Assembly: GCA_008933995.1 (NCBI GenBank)
Contig: WARS01000013.1
Location: 248,001-312,000, forward strand
Reading direction: 5' to 3'
Origin: Datnioides undecimradiatus
Lineage: Eukaryota; Chordata; Actinopteri; Lobotiformes; Datnioididae
Length of the DNA: 64,000 nucleotides
Below the pieces are notes generated by a model. It was not told the DNA's origin. It saw only the letters and a list, made by a program, of their open reading frames with translations, and did no database searches. Below, piece by piece: positions 49,318-62,000 of the stretch (positions are counted from its first letter, which is position 1; each line of letters opens with the position of its first letter). The position numbers and the translations under genes are program-made.

Positions 49318-49990
49318 TACATATATATATACAACACATACATATACAGTCATATTTGCAGTGCCTGTGTGAATGTGGTTCACTGTACTTGTGTGTTGTA
49401 CAGTTGGATGGCTGCAGGGATGAATGACCTGCGGTAGCACTCCGTCCTGCACTGGGGGTGCAGCAGTCTGCCGCTGAAAGAGCTGCTCACGGTCTCCACC
49501 GTCAGGTGTAGGGGGTGGGAGCTGTTGTCCATGATGGATGTCAGCTTGGCTAACATCCTCCTCTCCCCCACTTCCTCTATGGAGTCCAGCGGGCAGCCCA
49601 GGACAGAACCGGCCCTCCTGACCAGTTTGTTTACTCTCTTCCTGTCCCAGTCTGTGCTGCCCGCCACCCAGCAGACTACAGTGTTCAGGTACTGCAGAGG
49701 CAACCACAGTCTCGTAAAAAGTCTGGAGTAAACGCCTGCACACTCCAAAGGTCCTTAATCTCCTCAGCAGGTGGAGGCGACTTTGGTGCTTCCTGTACAG
49801 GGCATCAGTGTTGTCAGACCAGTCCAGTTTATTGTTTATGTGAACACCCAGGTACTTGGGTCCCTGTCCACGATGTCCACCCGATCACATACCTGTGAAC
49901 ATCCAGGGCTCTGACATCAACATTCTGGACAGATACTTCCAATCTCTATCACCCTGACAGGCCCACACAGAATTATTTTTGTTGACTTGT
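48914..49990 (-). mobile_element. 5'-truncated LINE fragment (3' end of ORF2 and 3' UTR)
   Basis: The minus strand encodes the C-terminal part of a fish non-LTR retrotransposon polyprotein. The order is KLDWSDNTDALYRKHQSRL, LLQTFYETVVASAV, RRAGSVLGCPLDSIEEVG, MLAKLTSIMDNSSHPLHLTV and YRRSFIPAAIQLYNT. Frameshifts near 49862 and 49690 and the loss of everything upstream of about 49990 make it inactive. The 3' UTR contains a GT/TA/CA microsatellite. It ends at 48914-48960 in the conserved tail that reads, on the plus strand, ATTAGATTAGATAATACTTT then ATCCCACGGTGGGG. Family recall suggests an L2/CR1-like clade, but I have not verified this. Truncation at the 5' end is usual for target-primed insertion. 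Confidence 0.85.
49253..49336. repeat. Palindromic GT-TA-CA microsatellite
   Basis: About 17 GT units (49253-49286), then five TA units, then about 11 CA units to 49316, followed by another TA-rich run. The arrangement is self-complementary. It lies in the 3' UTR of the antisense LINE fragment. Confidence 0.93.
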
Positions 49991-50804
49991 ACGTGCATGC
50001 CGTGTGTTTGTAACTATATTTTCTTGAGTATGGGCTTTCAGTAGTTGAGGACATTCCAGTTTGGTAAAAAAAAAAATTGATTTATTTCAGAAGTGAACAT
50101 GTCAGTAGCGTGGGACTCATGGAAGCAGGTTCTGGAGGTTAGCAGAACCTTCCCCATTGCTCCATGCATGAAAGCTGGTGGAAACCAACTAAGACAGTGG
50201 TGATGTTCTCAGCCAGATGAGTATGTCGAGAAACAAGTCTTACAACAAGTTGGCTGTAAGACAAGTCTGTGCACACTGGTTTAAAGTAAAATTTGGAATT
50301 CATCGTTTCAGCGAAGAAAGCAGGTCACGGTCTATGGTGGCTACCAGTGTTTGGAACAGATCATCTGCTAATGTGAAAGGTTGGATGGATGCTCTAGTTA
50401 CAGTTTAGCCCCTGAGGCTAACGTCAGCTAGCATACTAATGTTGACAGATATTTAAATTAACTGTTGAAATTCCTCCTCCAGTTCTCTCTGGAGAACAAC
50501 TTGCGCTGACCAATGAAACATTTTTTATCCAGACTCATTTATCCTGCTACTTTTTAAACCACAGCAAAGCATTTTAACATGAAGTTGTTGTACCTCATCA
50601 GTCTCCCCTTGAGATCACATGAAATAACGTGTGATCACATGAGGTAGTGAATTCAATGCTCCCAATAGCACCACAGTCTTTTTTAATATCCTGCAGAGTG
50701 TGTGCGCGTTTGAGTGTAGAGAAGAGAATCTACCGAAGCTCTTTCTGATCTGTGTGACGCAGCAAGATTTCAAAATCAGTGAGGATTTGAAAACTCCTGT
50801 AGTC
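49991..50804. other. Sequence between two LINE fragments, nothing recognised
   Basis: About 0.8 kb. GATCACATGA occurs twice at about 50611-50641. No gene or repeat family was recognised with confidence; part of it may belong to the flanking elements. Confidence 0.5.
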
Positions 50805-51282
50805 TGCTTCAGACTGTAAAGCTCTTCATGATCTGGCTCCCAGTTACCTCGCTGAGCTCCTGAATCCACATGCACTGGATCATAACCTTAGGTGCACTGA
50901 TACAGCTTTATTGGTTATACCTAAGTTTAGATTGGTGAGTAAGGGTTTCCTGGCCTGCTATCAAAGCCCGCCAGACTCTGAACAACCTCCCAGAGGACCT
51001 TAGGGTAGCCTGCTCAGTAACCATTTTCAGATTAAAAACCCATTTTATAAGAAGGCTTTTTAATGTCCTAAATCAGCAGCTTGCTGCACTTGCATTCACT
51101 GTCAATGTGATTTGTATAACTCCAGCACTTCTATTACTGTTGGTTGTTTTGAACGGTTTTCTCTTCTTGTTTTGGCACTGCTGCTTTTTTGATGTTGTAT
51201 ATTCGAATTGTGTTTTATTTTACCTCTTTAATCACCTTGTAAAGGTGCTACTGAAGTAAAATAAAGGACTTTGACTCCAGTA
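50805..51282 (+). mobile_element. LINE 3'-end fragment, frameshifted
   Basis: The plus strand encodes the terminal motif of many fish LINE polyproteins: CKALHDLAPSYLAELLNPHA, then RCTDTALLVIPKFRLVSKG, and after a frameshift NNLPEDLRVACSVTIFRLKT with HFIRRLF. A 3' UTR of about 220 bp follows and ends in AAAGGTGCTACTGAAGTAAA and an AATAAAGGACTTTGAC tail. Only the end is present, so it is a 5'-truncated dead copy. It is a different lineage from the antisense LINE about 0.8 kb to its left, judging from the different C-terminus and tail. Confidence 0.8.
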
Positions 51283-53417
51283 TTAAGTTGCCCTCAGTGT
51301 ATTTCCACACACTTCCCAGAATAATTTACAGGAGGACAGAAATAGAAATACAGCTTCAGAAATGGTAGCTGGACAAAGATGGGTAAAACAAATTCACTGA
51401 TAGAGTTGAACATGATGTATATGGATAATAATGGCCTGACTGAACTACAGCTCTTAAACGGTGCAAAGAGGTTTGCGAGAAGAATGTATCCAGGAGCACA
51501 TTTCTAAGGTTGTACTAGTGAGCAGACCATACGGTTCTCATTCCCATCCCCTCTTTATCACACCACAAAGAATGATATATAGTTGGACATGGTACCCTTC
51601 AGTGTAAACCCATCAGCAGTAATATTAGGACCTCTGAGCAAGTATAAAGAGCGACAAAGTCCAAGTAGGAAGGTGGTCAGGGTTTATGGGTGAGTCAAAC
51701 AAATGCAGGACACTCACCCAGGACACTGCAGGCAGACAGGTTGGCAGAAAGGCTCTCTTACAGACAGTAAAGGGGTACCCTCTGCATCTGAATGAGAAGC
51801 CTGAGGGGCGTGACAAAACATCGTTATTTGACAACCTGTGAGTGAGAACGGGTTGGACAGACAATAGCTGAAGGCTAGATGTAGAGACGTATTGCTTCAA
51901 ATAGTCTTGCAGGGCCGAGAAGACAGGGCTGATGGTCAAGTTAGAGAAATGACATTTGCTCCCATCTAAAGTATCCTGGCTTGGAGTCTCAGTCTCAGCT
52001 GAGGGCAGAGATGCAGACCCAGGCAGCTGAAGTGAACCTGCGGCTTCCGATGCCATTTGAAAGACTTGAGATGATTCTTAGGGCTTTGCTGATACTGCGG
52101 GGATCTCTGTGTTGTTTCTTTCCACAGACAGCTCTCTTACATGATGGTGCATTAATAGCTGCCAAATCAAAAGACCTGTTTTATAGCATGTGGACATGGG
52201 AGTGCCAGGAATCTTTTGACCGGAACTGACAGAAAAAAGGGTTTACCCCTAAACGAGTGTCTCTTCCTTTATTGCAGAGACATATGACAGCTTCTTAGAT
52301 TTAAGTGCTGTTCTCCACCAGCTCTAGGGAGACAAAAAACATGGCACACGGAATGTCAGCAGACTGAGACGTCCAGAGAAAATGAAAATTTCAGCAGCCT
52401 GTAACCTGAGCTTCTTGTTTTTCTGTTGAACTGTCTTGGGTATTCCAGGGGATACCTAAATAGTCCCTTGTGTCACCTTAACTAGCAGCATTTTAACATC
52501 ACTCAGTTGTCTAGCTAGCTTTGTCTTATGTGTAATATTGCCCTGGGCAAGTCACACTGGGACTGACACTGTATCCAAACAGCTGCTGCTAGGCTGGGGC
52601 TCCCCCAGCCAGACGGGGATCACCAGGAGTTTAATGGGACTAAATCCATCTGTAAGTCATCAGGAAGGGAATAGAAGTTTAAATTTAGTCATTGCATGAA
52701 TTGTGCCATCATGTGAAATAGGTCTGTGTGACCCACACTCAAGCATCCCAGGCAGCATTGGGATCATAAGCAAAAGACCCAACTTTAAGAAGGGAGCAAC
52801 GTTTAGCCAAGCCGCATTTTTTAATATAATGTCCTAAGACGTTATATGAATAAAGCATGGACAAACATTTTTAAGTGTCTTTGGGTTGGAATGGGTTGAA
52901 AATTGGGTTAACTAGTAGCAGCAGTAAGTGCATCTATTAAGAATTTTCCCACGTGGCACCTTGAAGTTCCTAATGTGAATTTCATTTAGTTCAAGCCTGT
53001 CTCAGATGTTCATAAGAACATGTCGGATACTGAACTTCCAGAAGTTAACTCCCAGCATTCCCACTTTATGACTGGTTTATCCAAAGGAACCTTCAATAAG
53101 TGTATTCACTTGTATCTACACATTCCCTTCCAATAATATGCATTTGTACATACCCAAAAGGAGATGGAACAAAAGAAACAAGTAAGGGATTCCATAGATG
53201 TGCCATATCTTGTCATGGCCAATGGTCATAGTTGTACAAGAAATTCACTGCATTACCTTATGTGATGAGAACAACCACAGGTTAGAACAGTAGCTAAGTG
53301 TTGCAGAGTAAATACGACTAACTGATGGTACATCTAACTGAGGTTCATACAACTGTAGGGCAACGTTTGAGCACGAAAAGGAGAAAGTAAGCTGTCCTAC
53401 TGTAACCCTGCAACCCG

Positions 53418-53455
<38 letters not shown>

Positions 53456-56400
53456 CTATCATATTATGGTTATGGTTAGGCACTGTATAACACTGAGGAA
53501 AGTGCCCAGGAAATGATTTAGTACAGGAAAAGTGTCAGTGACTTGAATCACAAGACAAGATGTGTGAATTAACATTTAACTGAAACCAAAATCTTTCATT
53601 AACTTTACCAAAAAGGCTAATCATGGGTCTCTGGTGTAACAGTACTGCACCGTTTACTGATGTGACGTGTACATGTAGCTTGTTATTTATGCAAAAATCA
53701 CTGAATGTTAACCTAATTCTGGCAGCGGCATTGGCTACAACAATTTAAAAAAAGATTTAGTACTGTAAATAAAAGCCATCTCTAGGAAATGGGGTTGCCA
53801 GCTGCGGAGTTTTAGTCATCTTGTCTACACTTGACACTGGCCATGTAGAAAAAAGGTCCAATATGCTTGGGGACTTTCCATTTACACACAACAGAGCCAG
53901 TCAAAAGCAGCCCTTACTAACAGGGTCCACAGATCTAATCATAGGTCTTGTGTCATTCCTGTTCCCCATCCCAGGAGAGCAACAGGAAGTGGCTCCAAAT
54001 TAACACCAGTCTCCTCTGAGGTTTCATCAGAACACCCCAATTTAGATCCAGAGTATGTAGAGCTTGGACAATTTACACACCCAGCACCAAAGGGAAGACT
54101 GAGAGAGAGATGGACTCTGATCACGATTCAAAGCCAAATCTCTTGATGTGGTTTGGGTTTGAATGCGAGGCCCTGCTGTACTTCATGCTCTGCTGGAAGC
54201 TTTATGACAAACCGCATCAGCAGGTTTGTCAGCTCGTTGATGTAGATGAAATGACCACAAAATGATGTTGACACGAGGTGACCTTTTTTCCTCGCCATTG
54301 ATGTGTCTCGGACGCTGACCACTGTGAGTGCTGGATACTTCAGGAAGGCTGCGAATAAAGTAAAACTAAGAACTAAGTCACTCTCATTACAGCCGGTGTG
54401 CTTGTAGGTTTTGTTTCCCATGTTATCATGGCAACAAAATTCTGAGTCATCTCCCCACATGAATCTTCTTTTATGAATATGCACAAAAGAGTCTACTGAT
54501 GTGCGGGACGACACGCATATTTCATCGGGCAATCATCATTTTGTTTTCAAGTTGTGTTACATTTGCATCATTGGCGACAAAGGTACTATTGTCTTCTTGA
54601 TGATGCTGTGAAGGAGTGGGTTGCGTGATGAGAGGTATTGTCCCTCTCTACCAGTCATTGTTTTGTCAAAATGGTGGTTTCCTTCCTCTAAACAGCCCAA
54701 GAAGAATCTGCAGCACATAATTGTAAGATGCAGAAAAATCCTCGCGGTATCATTAACGGGCAGGAAAGCACAATACTGTACATGTAAATATAGAGAGCGA
54801 GGGGGATAACTGAGTGGGCTATTAAAGCGTGAGTGGTGATTATTGATTCCGCTGCGTAAGTTGAGAGATTATAAACACATTGTCATTACCTCAGGCGCAA
54901 ATTAATATTTTCAGTTTTCCTCGAGTGAGAAGTCATGCGCAACTCACTTAAGATATTGTCTGATGTCAGTTGCCAATCCGCTGTCTTAATAGTGTGTGTT
55001 TGCGTGCTAGTGTGTGCACGTACAGCTGCCTGAGCCCACGCTCATTAGGCTTTGACTGTATAAAGTATCAACTGCCACTGTAACAGACGCTGGGATATAA
55101 AAAGTTATGCTGCCAAGTCGTTACGTTTGTTGAACTGCTATGACCTCTTTGAGATGTAAACTGATCTTTAAATGTACCGGCTTAAACAACCTATGAATAT
55201 TTCAAATATTGTAGCATGTAGAGTCACGGAATGAGGCATATGGTTGAATTATGCATCCTTGAGTGGTGAGCTCATTAGCCCCCAGGAGGTCCTTCTAAAT
55301 AGACCACGGGCCTCATCTAAGCCTCCATTTAGAGACTATAGAAAGAAAATAGCTTCGGAAACCGTGCTAATGGTTCGCAACCTGACGAAAGCAACCTGAT
55401 AATGGCACAATAGTCACATAATGAAATCAAATTAGAGGCCTCCATCTCATATTGTGCTGTCCATTTCGAACTGCAGGCTAAGCATCCATCTGTAAGTGAT
55501 TCATAACAGCTTTTTATGAGTCATCCCCCCCAAAGATTGTGTGTAATAAAGACTGCTGAGGAGAATGAAAGTGTTTGATCACGCATCCGTCCGGTGGCAT
55601 GACAGTCTAATCCAATAACAGCTCCTTAAGGAGGTCACGCTGAAAACTTCAGGCTAGACGCAGGCAACGCGGAGAAATTATGGATGGTTGTTTCCCCTTA
55701 TTCATCATTACAGTTATGACTACTGTTAGAGTGAAGTAGATATGTCATTCCGTAACTGGTAAGAAAATTCATCTCTCGACACACAGCATGACCCGCCTTT
55801 GGGGGGGAGGTTGCTGACATGAACAATCTGTATGATGTAATAAGCAGCAACAATCCTCAAGTCTACGCCAGTAAATACGCATTCCCATTGTAGGCCATTG
55901 TACAGCCACAATCCCACTGCTTCCTGTAGCCGCTGCCAGGAAAGACTACATGTCGGATCCTAACCGAAAGAGACTTGCATTCAGTGGAGGTGTAGAGTCC
56001 CTCTGGGAGCCTGTTACTCGTAACAATGCCACAATCCCTGCGTCTCACTACTCAGGGGGCGGACGCCTGGTGTGATATACACCTTCACATTAGCCCCTGA
56101 CAAGAAAGGGTTGTTTTTGATGAAGTGCAGTTCTTTGGTGACAGCCTCCCCTCTCATGAAGAATATTTACACAGCCACAAGTGGAGGGCTATAAATAAAT
56201 TGCCTTGTGGTGAACCACAAAGTCACCAGACCTTTTCCTGCAGAGAAGGCAGAGATCAGGGGAGATGACAATCTCTCTCCTCTCCGTCTCACAGTAACTG
56301 CGGCCGTAGATCAATTACGTTCAATGCCCTGAATGAAAGAAATAGCAGTTTAGCATATTTATGGCTTGCTCAGCTTGTCTCCAGCTTGTTGCAGAGTCCC

Positions 56401-58029
56401 CATCGCTGTAACAAAACGAACCCATGCCACATCTTCCCAATAAAAGTTTCTGTGGCCGCTCACAAAGTTTCTAGAGCTTGTCAGAAAAAATATAAAAAGG
56501 AGGAGGTGATCGGTGTGATGGCTGCAGACATCTTTGGAAAAAGAGTCTACATCGCCAAGAGCTGTGCCAGATACCCACCAGGCTCCTGTGGCTTCTGTGG
56601 ACAGCCGCTGTGGCGACTTGAAGTTGTCACATGTTGGTTGATAAGCTGCCACGTGGGCTACGCGTTCCTTTACCAAGCAGTATTTCAACATCCGCTGAGC
56701 CGTTCCATGCTTTTCGAGCTGGTGTGCGTCTGTAATTACACTTATTGCTAATAACTGCGATATTGTGATGAAGGGGTTGACAAAACAGTTCAACATAAAG
56801 GCCCACCCACTCGCTCTCGAGAAGTCTGACGAGTGTTCACAATAATAGACGAGTCAACAGCTCAAGTTCCAGAACAAGTGAACGCCTCCCATCTGCTGAT
56901 TAATTAAGTGTACCTTGAGTTGAGACTGTTCGCTGCTTTCAAGGCCAAGATCAGTCAAGTTGATTTCCGGCTGATACATAATGAAGTGTGGCTACGTTTC
57001 AAATAACATTTTAAACAACGTTCAGGTGATTCGCATCTACTCTCAATGACTCTTCACCAGGTGTACGCAAATATAATATAATATATGTTAATGGGTTATT
57101 AATAGCTAATACTGTAGGTACTGTGGTCTCGCTGAATGGATTAATACCGACACTCTTGTCTGGGGATGGGGTTTATTATACTGTTACAGGTATTGCTGTT
57201 CAAGCAATGTCCCGGTGTTGGACTTCACAGACACATGTTTGTATGTATAGATGTTGAGGGTGATACTATGCTTTGGTACTATTTCAAAGCCAGGTAGACT
57301 AATATCTCTGTATTCTCCAAGGAAGCTTTACTTAAATTAGACTGAGATCATTTTCAGCGATAGGTCTCAGCAGAACCTTCACATGTTGTTGTTGTTTTTA
57401 ATCTCAGAGATTGATGCATAACGTTATCTCGAGCCCCTGCTGTACGAGAAGATAGACCCACGAATAATGCAGATTTTTAATGGACAACCTCCTAAAAAAC
57501 AAAAAAAACAAAACAAAACAAAAAAAAACCTGAGACGAAATGAATTTCTGTTTATGACCCGGCATCTTTCACGGTCCTAGAATTTTTGATTTTTATTTTT
57601 ATTTTTTTCCAATTTTACCGGGAACACAGAGCAATTAATATTGTATGACAGCAATTTGAATTCAGCCGCCGCCACGGCATTCCAATAAAATAAGCTTCAC
57701 ATTGCTAAAACTGCGAGGATTAAAAACCAGGTGCTCGAGGCATTCTGCAGCCTACTGCATTACATCTGATCACCACATTGAGAATGTCTGTGCCAGTTGA
57801 AAGCTCCTGGCTCAGTGTGATAAAATGTGCAGGAGGCGCGTGATACATTATACCGGACGGCCCGAGTCAGGTACCATGCAGCTGGAGTTTGCTAAAAAAA
57901 AAAAAAAAAAGTCCTTTCTCCTTCTGTTTGTACTGTCATTTTGCACATTTGTGTAATCTGTGATTGGGTTTGTGTTTTGATTATGGTGTTGGACTGGAGC
58001 CATCACAAATAAAGGAAATCCAAATTGTC
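51283..58029. other. Intergenic sequence, no gene recognised
   Basis: A 6.7-kb stretch with an AT microsatellite at 53419-53454 and A-rich runs at about 57494-57530 and 57894-57910. The longest minus-strand frames (51625-52056, 143 codons; 54128-54532, 134 codons; 56359-56796, 145 codons) have no recognised domain and no splice context. The 51.6-51.9 kb part may be another dispersed repeat, but I cannot support a family. Confidence 0.55.
53419..53454. repeat. AT microsatellite
   Basis: About 18 TA dinucleotides, uninterrupted. Confidence 0.95.
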
Positions 58030-59060
58030 TCGCTGATTATTTCGGAGCTGTCATCAGCGGCGCCGTTTCGACAAGCAGAAGGTTGCGAAGATACGCCGGT
58101 GAATAGCCGCGCGACAACAAGCGCGCTCTGAAACACGAGACTCATCCGCGACTTTTGATTCCAGCGTCGATACGGGGTGTCAGCAAGGCCGTGTGTGTGT
58201 GTGTGTGTGCGGCGGGTTTATCATCATCGTCATCATCCCTTTCTAACTCTTAATTAATCAGACGCCGTATTTTCCTGCAAGGCTTTTTGTTTATTTGCTA
58301 GCTCGCTGTAGGCCCTCTGTATCAGTGCAGTGATTTTAATAGACTACACTATCTCACATATAAATCTTTAGAATAAAACACAACCTGAATGGTGTTCCAA
58401 TTGACGAAGCAGTCTTCAGGAGCAGTCGTGCTCCTGAAGATGCCCAAACGCTCCGCTCAACAACAGGAAGCTTTATTTTGGGGGAAAAAAAAAAAAACTT
58501 CAGATAAAGAGCGGCGGGGTGAGCAGAAAGGCGCCGCGGGCGGGTGGAATTTCATGATGTGACGATGAGAAACGCGCCGTGTCTGCTTAGGAGTCTGTGC
58601 TCAAAACAAAAAAGCGGTCCACGTTCGCGGCAACTCGACAGGAGCGTTTTGGAAGTTTCACCCTGGAGCAGCATTCTCGTGGCAGGTGGTGTTTGGTGAT
58701 ATCAAGAAGAAAATATGTATTTCTTAGGGGAGCGGCAAGGGTATTGAGTTTTAGTGTCTACAGCTTATAAATTGAGTGGAATAATTGCAGGCACCTGACA
58801 TTAATGGTGATTCACTTCGCTTCTTCACCAGCAGCTGTTTTCTCTCTCTCTCTCCTTCAGTGGTGCAATGAATTGTCCCCCCTGCGTGTCAGGGCTGCAG
58901 CTGACAGGGGCATTTAGAGTGGTCACCCTGAAAGTACATTCTTAAATGAAACACTCTCCTCCGTCGTCAAAGTGACCGCGCCGCCACCAAGCAGACGGCG
59001 ACGCCGCCTCTCGCAGAGCAGATCTTCCAAACGCCAAGTTCCGCGGGCCTTAATTACACA
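58030..59060. promoter_or_regulatory. CpG-rich patch, possible promoter or enhancer (uncertain)
   Basis: Several clusters of CpG, unlike the surrounding sequence, occur at about 58050-58180 (GCCGCGCGACAACAAGCGCG), 58510-58640 (GGCGCCGCGGGCGGG) and 58970-59050 (GACCGCGCCGCC and ACGGCGACGCCG). Between them lie a GT run (58191-58209) and a perfect hairpin (58415-58442). No exon or transcript start could be identified. In fish such patches can mark promoters or conserved elements, which is inference here. Confidence 0.25.
58415..58442. repeat. Perfect 12-bp inverted repeat with 4-base loop
   Basis: TCTTCAGGAGCA (58415-58426), loop GTCG, then its exact reverse complement (58431-58442). It could form a cruciform or RNA hairpin. 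The stem is too short for a typical microRNA precursor, and the bases outside it do not extend the pairing beyond one wobble. Confidence 0.9.
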
Positions 59061-62000
59061 CAAAGTTACTTCTGGGGTGGAGAAGTAATGTGCTGACAAT
59101 CACACACTGTTTACTTCAATCAGGCAGGTTCACTTGTGCTACTGTGCACGTTGTAATTAAACTCTGCCTGGACTCACTGTAGAGTAAATTGGGACATCTG
59201 TTCGTTTCTGTTCGTTCTGAAGTTACTCGCGGTGCTGGAAGTTACTGTGAGATAGTCGCATGTCAAGGGACGCTGATTCCTATAGCGCACATACTCAGTG
59301 CATAATCACAAGCTTGCGACATAATAGGCATATTGGGGAAATTGACATTGCCGCGTGTTCCCTGTGGTGGCTTCACCACAGCAGAATCCAAAGCAATGAT
59401 GCGTCACCTTCAGGAAAAAATAAAAACAAGAAAATATGCCGTTTCATTTTACAACATTTCACCGAAAATTGGCATCAAAAGGCAGTGCCATTTTGTTATT
59501 GATGCACCTACGCGTGTGTGCAATTACATAATCAGATATGAAATACAGAAATCTGATCATTTCCTGCCCCTCGTCTGTATCGTACACCTGTTTGAGGGTT
59601 AGTCCTTTCTCCTGCAGCTCCTCTACTCTCTGCTCTCGTGCACAACATTTATCCTCTCTCTCCAGCCTGACGGCATCAGATCGAGGCGATCGAAGCAACG
59701 AACAGCGTGCATCATTACGCACTTAGAGTATGCAAACAATATCTCGGCGGCAGTGTGTAAAGAGCGTCGAGGAAACGTCGGACCGCCGCCGCGCGTCCGC
59801 TGAACGTATATCTTAACAAAAGGCAAACCTAATTGAGAAACACTACCGCAATTAAGTTTATATATCTATTCATAAGACACCAGATGAACACATAGCAGTA
59901 ATCTAGCGCTTCCTGGGTAGAGAATGCACTGTGGCTGATGGGACCACATGGTGAGCTCGTCTTCATCTGGCCCAGCAGGGGTGCCACTGGCCGTCCTTCC
60001 CATTCTCTGAACCCCTTGTCAGAGCACCACTTATCTGTTCACCCAGAATAGTGGCTGGCTTCTGTCTAGGTTCATCCTCATCGCCCCCCCCACCCCACGC
60101 TATTCCGCAGCATTCCTTTGTGAAGATGAGGGCAGGCTAATACCTGTGCTATTTTGCAATGCTCAGGAGCATCTTATCGCATGCAGGCAAAATCCCTGGC
60201 CTAGGAAGGGAGCAACTAGGCCAGTCTTGCTGGGAAGGGGCTGAGGCTGTGGTAACCAGTGGCGGGGAGGCAGCCTTATCTCAGCGTGCGCAGCCATGGC
60301 ACCCCTCCCTATCCGTCTAAACTCCACACAAGCCTCTCAGATTAACAACAACCATCTCCTCCTTTCACCCCCTCCCTACACATGCCCCTTATCCACCTCC
60401 CTCGCTCCCCAGCGCCCTTGAACAGACATCATTACGGTGATTATTACTGTTTATCAGGCGGATGTATACAGAACAAAGCCCTGGCCTGTTCGGGAGTAGC
60501 TTTGTTCTGCTTTCTGTGCGTTTGCCGGTTCATGGCTTTGTCATGGAGGTAACGAGGAGGCCTATCAAGTGTGTGTTAACAGGCCCTCCGGGGAGAGTGC
60601 TTCCAGTGGACAATGAGCAGGAAGCGGGATCATATACAACACCCTTGATTTAGTCCAGCTTACTGTTTTACCTTCATCCCCGCTGTGTGAGTCGCCGGTT
60701 TCCCGAAGCTTCCTGCTCTGCGGTTTATCTTGTACTCCTCTGCGGATCGCCTGAACATTACTCAACAGTAATGGCGTTTTAGTTTTTTTCGTCATTCTTT
60801 TCTCTGTTTTGCGTTTGTATTCACGCGCTTTGTTGCTTTGTTGGTCTGCAAAGAATTTTACAATGACCCCGTGTGTTAAAAGCACCTTTATAAATAAATT
60901 TGGGTGGCCTTGAATTGACTTGATATGCTTAGAGCTCTCACAACACAGTGTGCGCGGTGGAAAAATCCATTTTTCATTTTTGAGAAATCTGATTTGGGTT
61001 TTCATTACTCAATTATTCTCCGCTGCAACTTAACCTAAGGGCGGTCTGTCATCAGAATGTGCACTCCTCTCCTGGCAGCACGATACACTCAGTAACATTG
61101 GATTTCTCTTGTCCCAAGTACTAAAATATGCAATTATGTATTTATTGCTGAGGAAGAAAATGTAATGCCAAAGGTTAGGGATTTATATTTTATGTAGTGT
61201 GCCTAGACACCTTCTTAGCAAGAAACTTTGTAATCCACAAAAAGCCGGGACCCTTTTTATTTGCTCTCTCTGGCTGGCGAAACACATTTTCAGCTAATTC
61301 GGGGGCATCTGTTGATTTGGGAAGACAAACGGGCATCTTAATTAAATTCAAAGTGGTTTATGCGAAGGCATTATTCAAATCATACCGTCTGAGAAATTAA
61401 GTTGGAACGCATTTGAAACGTGAAGTCAAATAAACTGGAAGGGGGGGGAAATGGTTTAATTAAATCCCTATAGTTGTCATTAGCATGCAAGCTTCCGGAG
61501 CCCTGGTCACAGATTACATGTGATGTGCTAAAAAGCTGACGAGCACTTTTATTCAAAAGTTATTAACTTTTTAAGCACCCAATTACGTCTGCTGGATTGC
61601 AAGCACACAACTTATAATCTTCTAAGGCAACTCTGGCTTAGGATCATTGTCCCTCTGAAGTATGGCCAATTAAGCCCTGTTGGAGCTGACAGAGGAAACA
61701 CAGACCACCACGTAACATCAACATGATGCTGCTCTCCCAATGAAAGTTAAAGCACAACTGGCCCCGCAGGAAGATATACCTTCCCTCGCTTTACATACAG
61801 TTAACATGCACGGCGGAGTGGGAGAGGCCCAGTTAGCAAAACTGATTATTCGGCTATCTCGTCTGCGCTTTGAGGAGCATGAAGTAAGAGAGCAGCTCAG
61901 AGACTTTTCCACAGACTATCAGAGCTTTAGCATCATGACACAGTCGACGGAATAAAAGGAAAAGAGCGTTTCTGTTTGTTTTTTGAATTACCTCGGCAGA

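Noticed and set aside
49159..49437. Plus-strand ORF with VCVCVC and THTHTH repeats
   Set aside because: Translation of the GT-TA-CA microsatellite; the real coding trace here is the LINE on the minus strand.
54128..54532. Minus-strand ORF of 134 codons
   Set aside because: Reads somewhat protein-like, but no domain, homologue or intron structure could be recognised. A protein search would be decisive.
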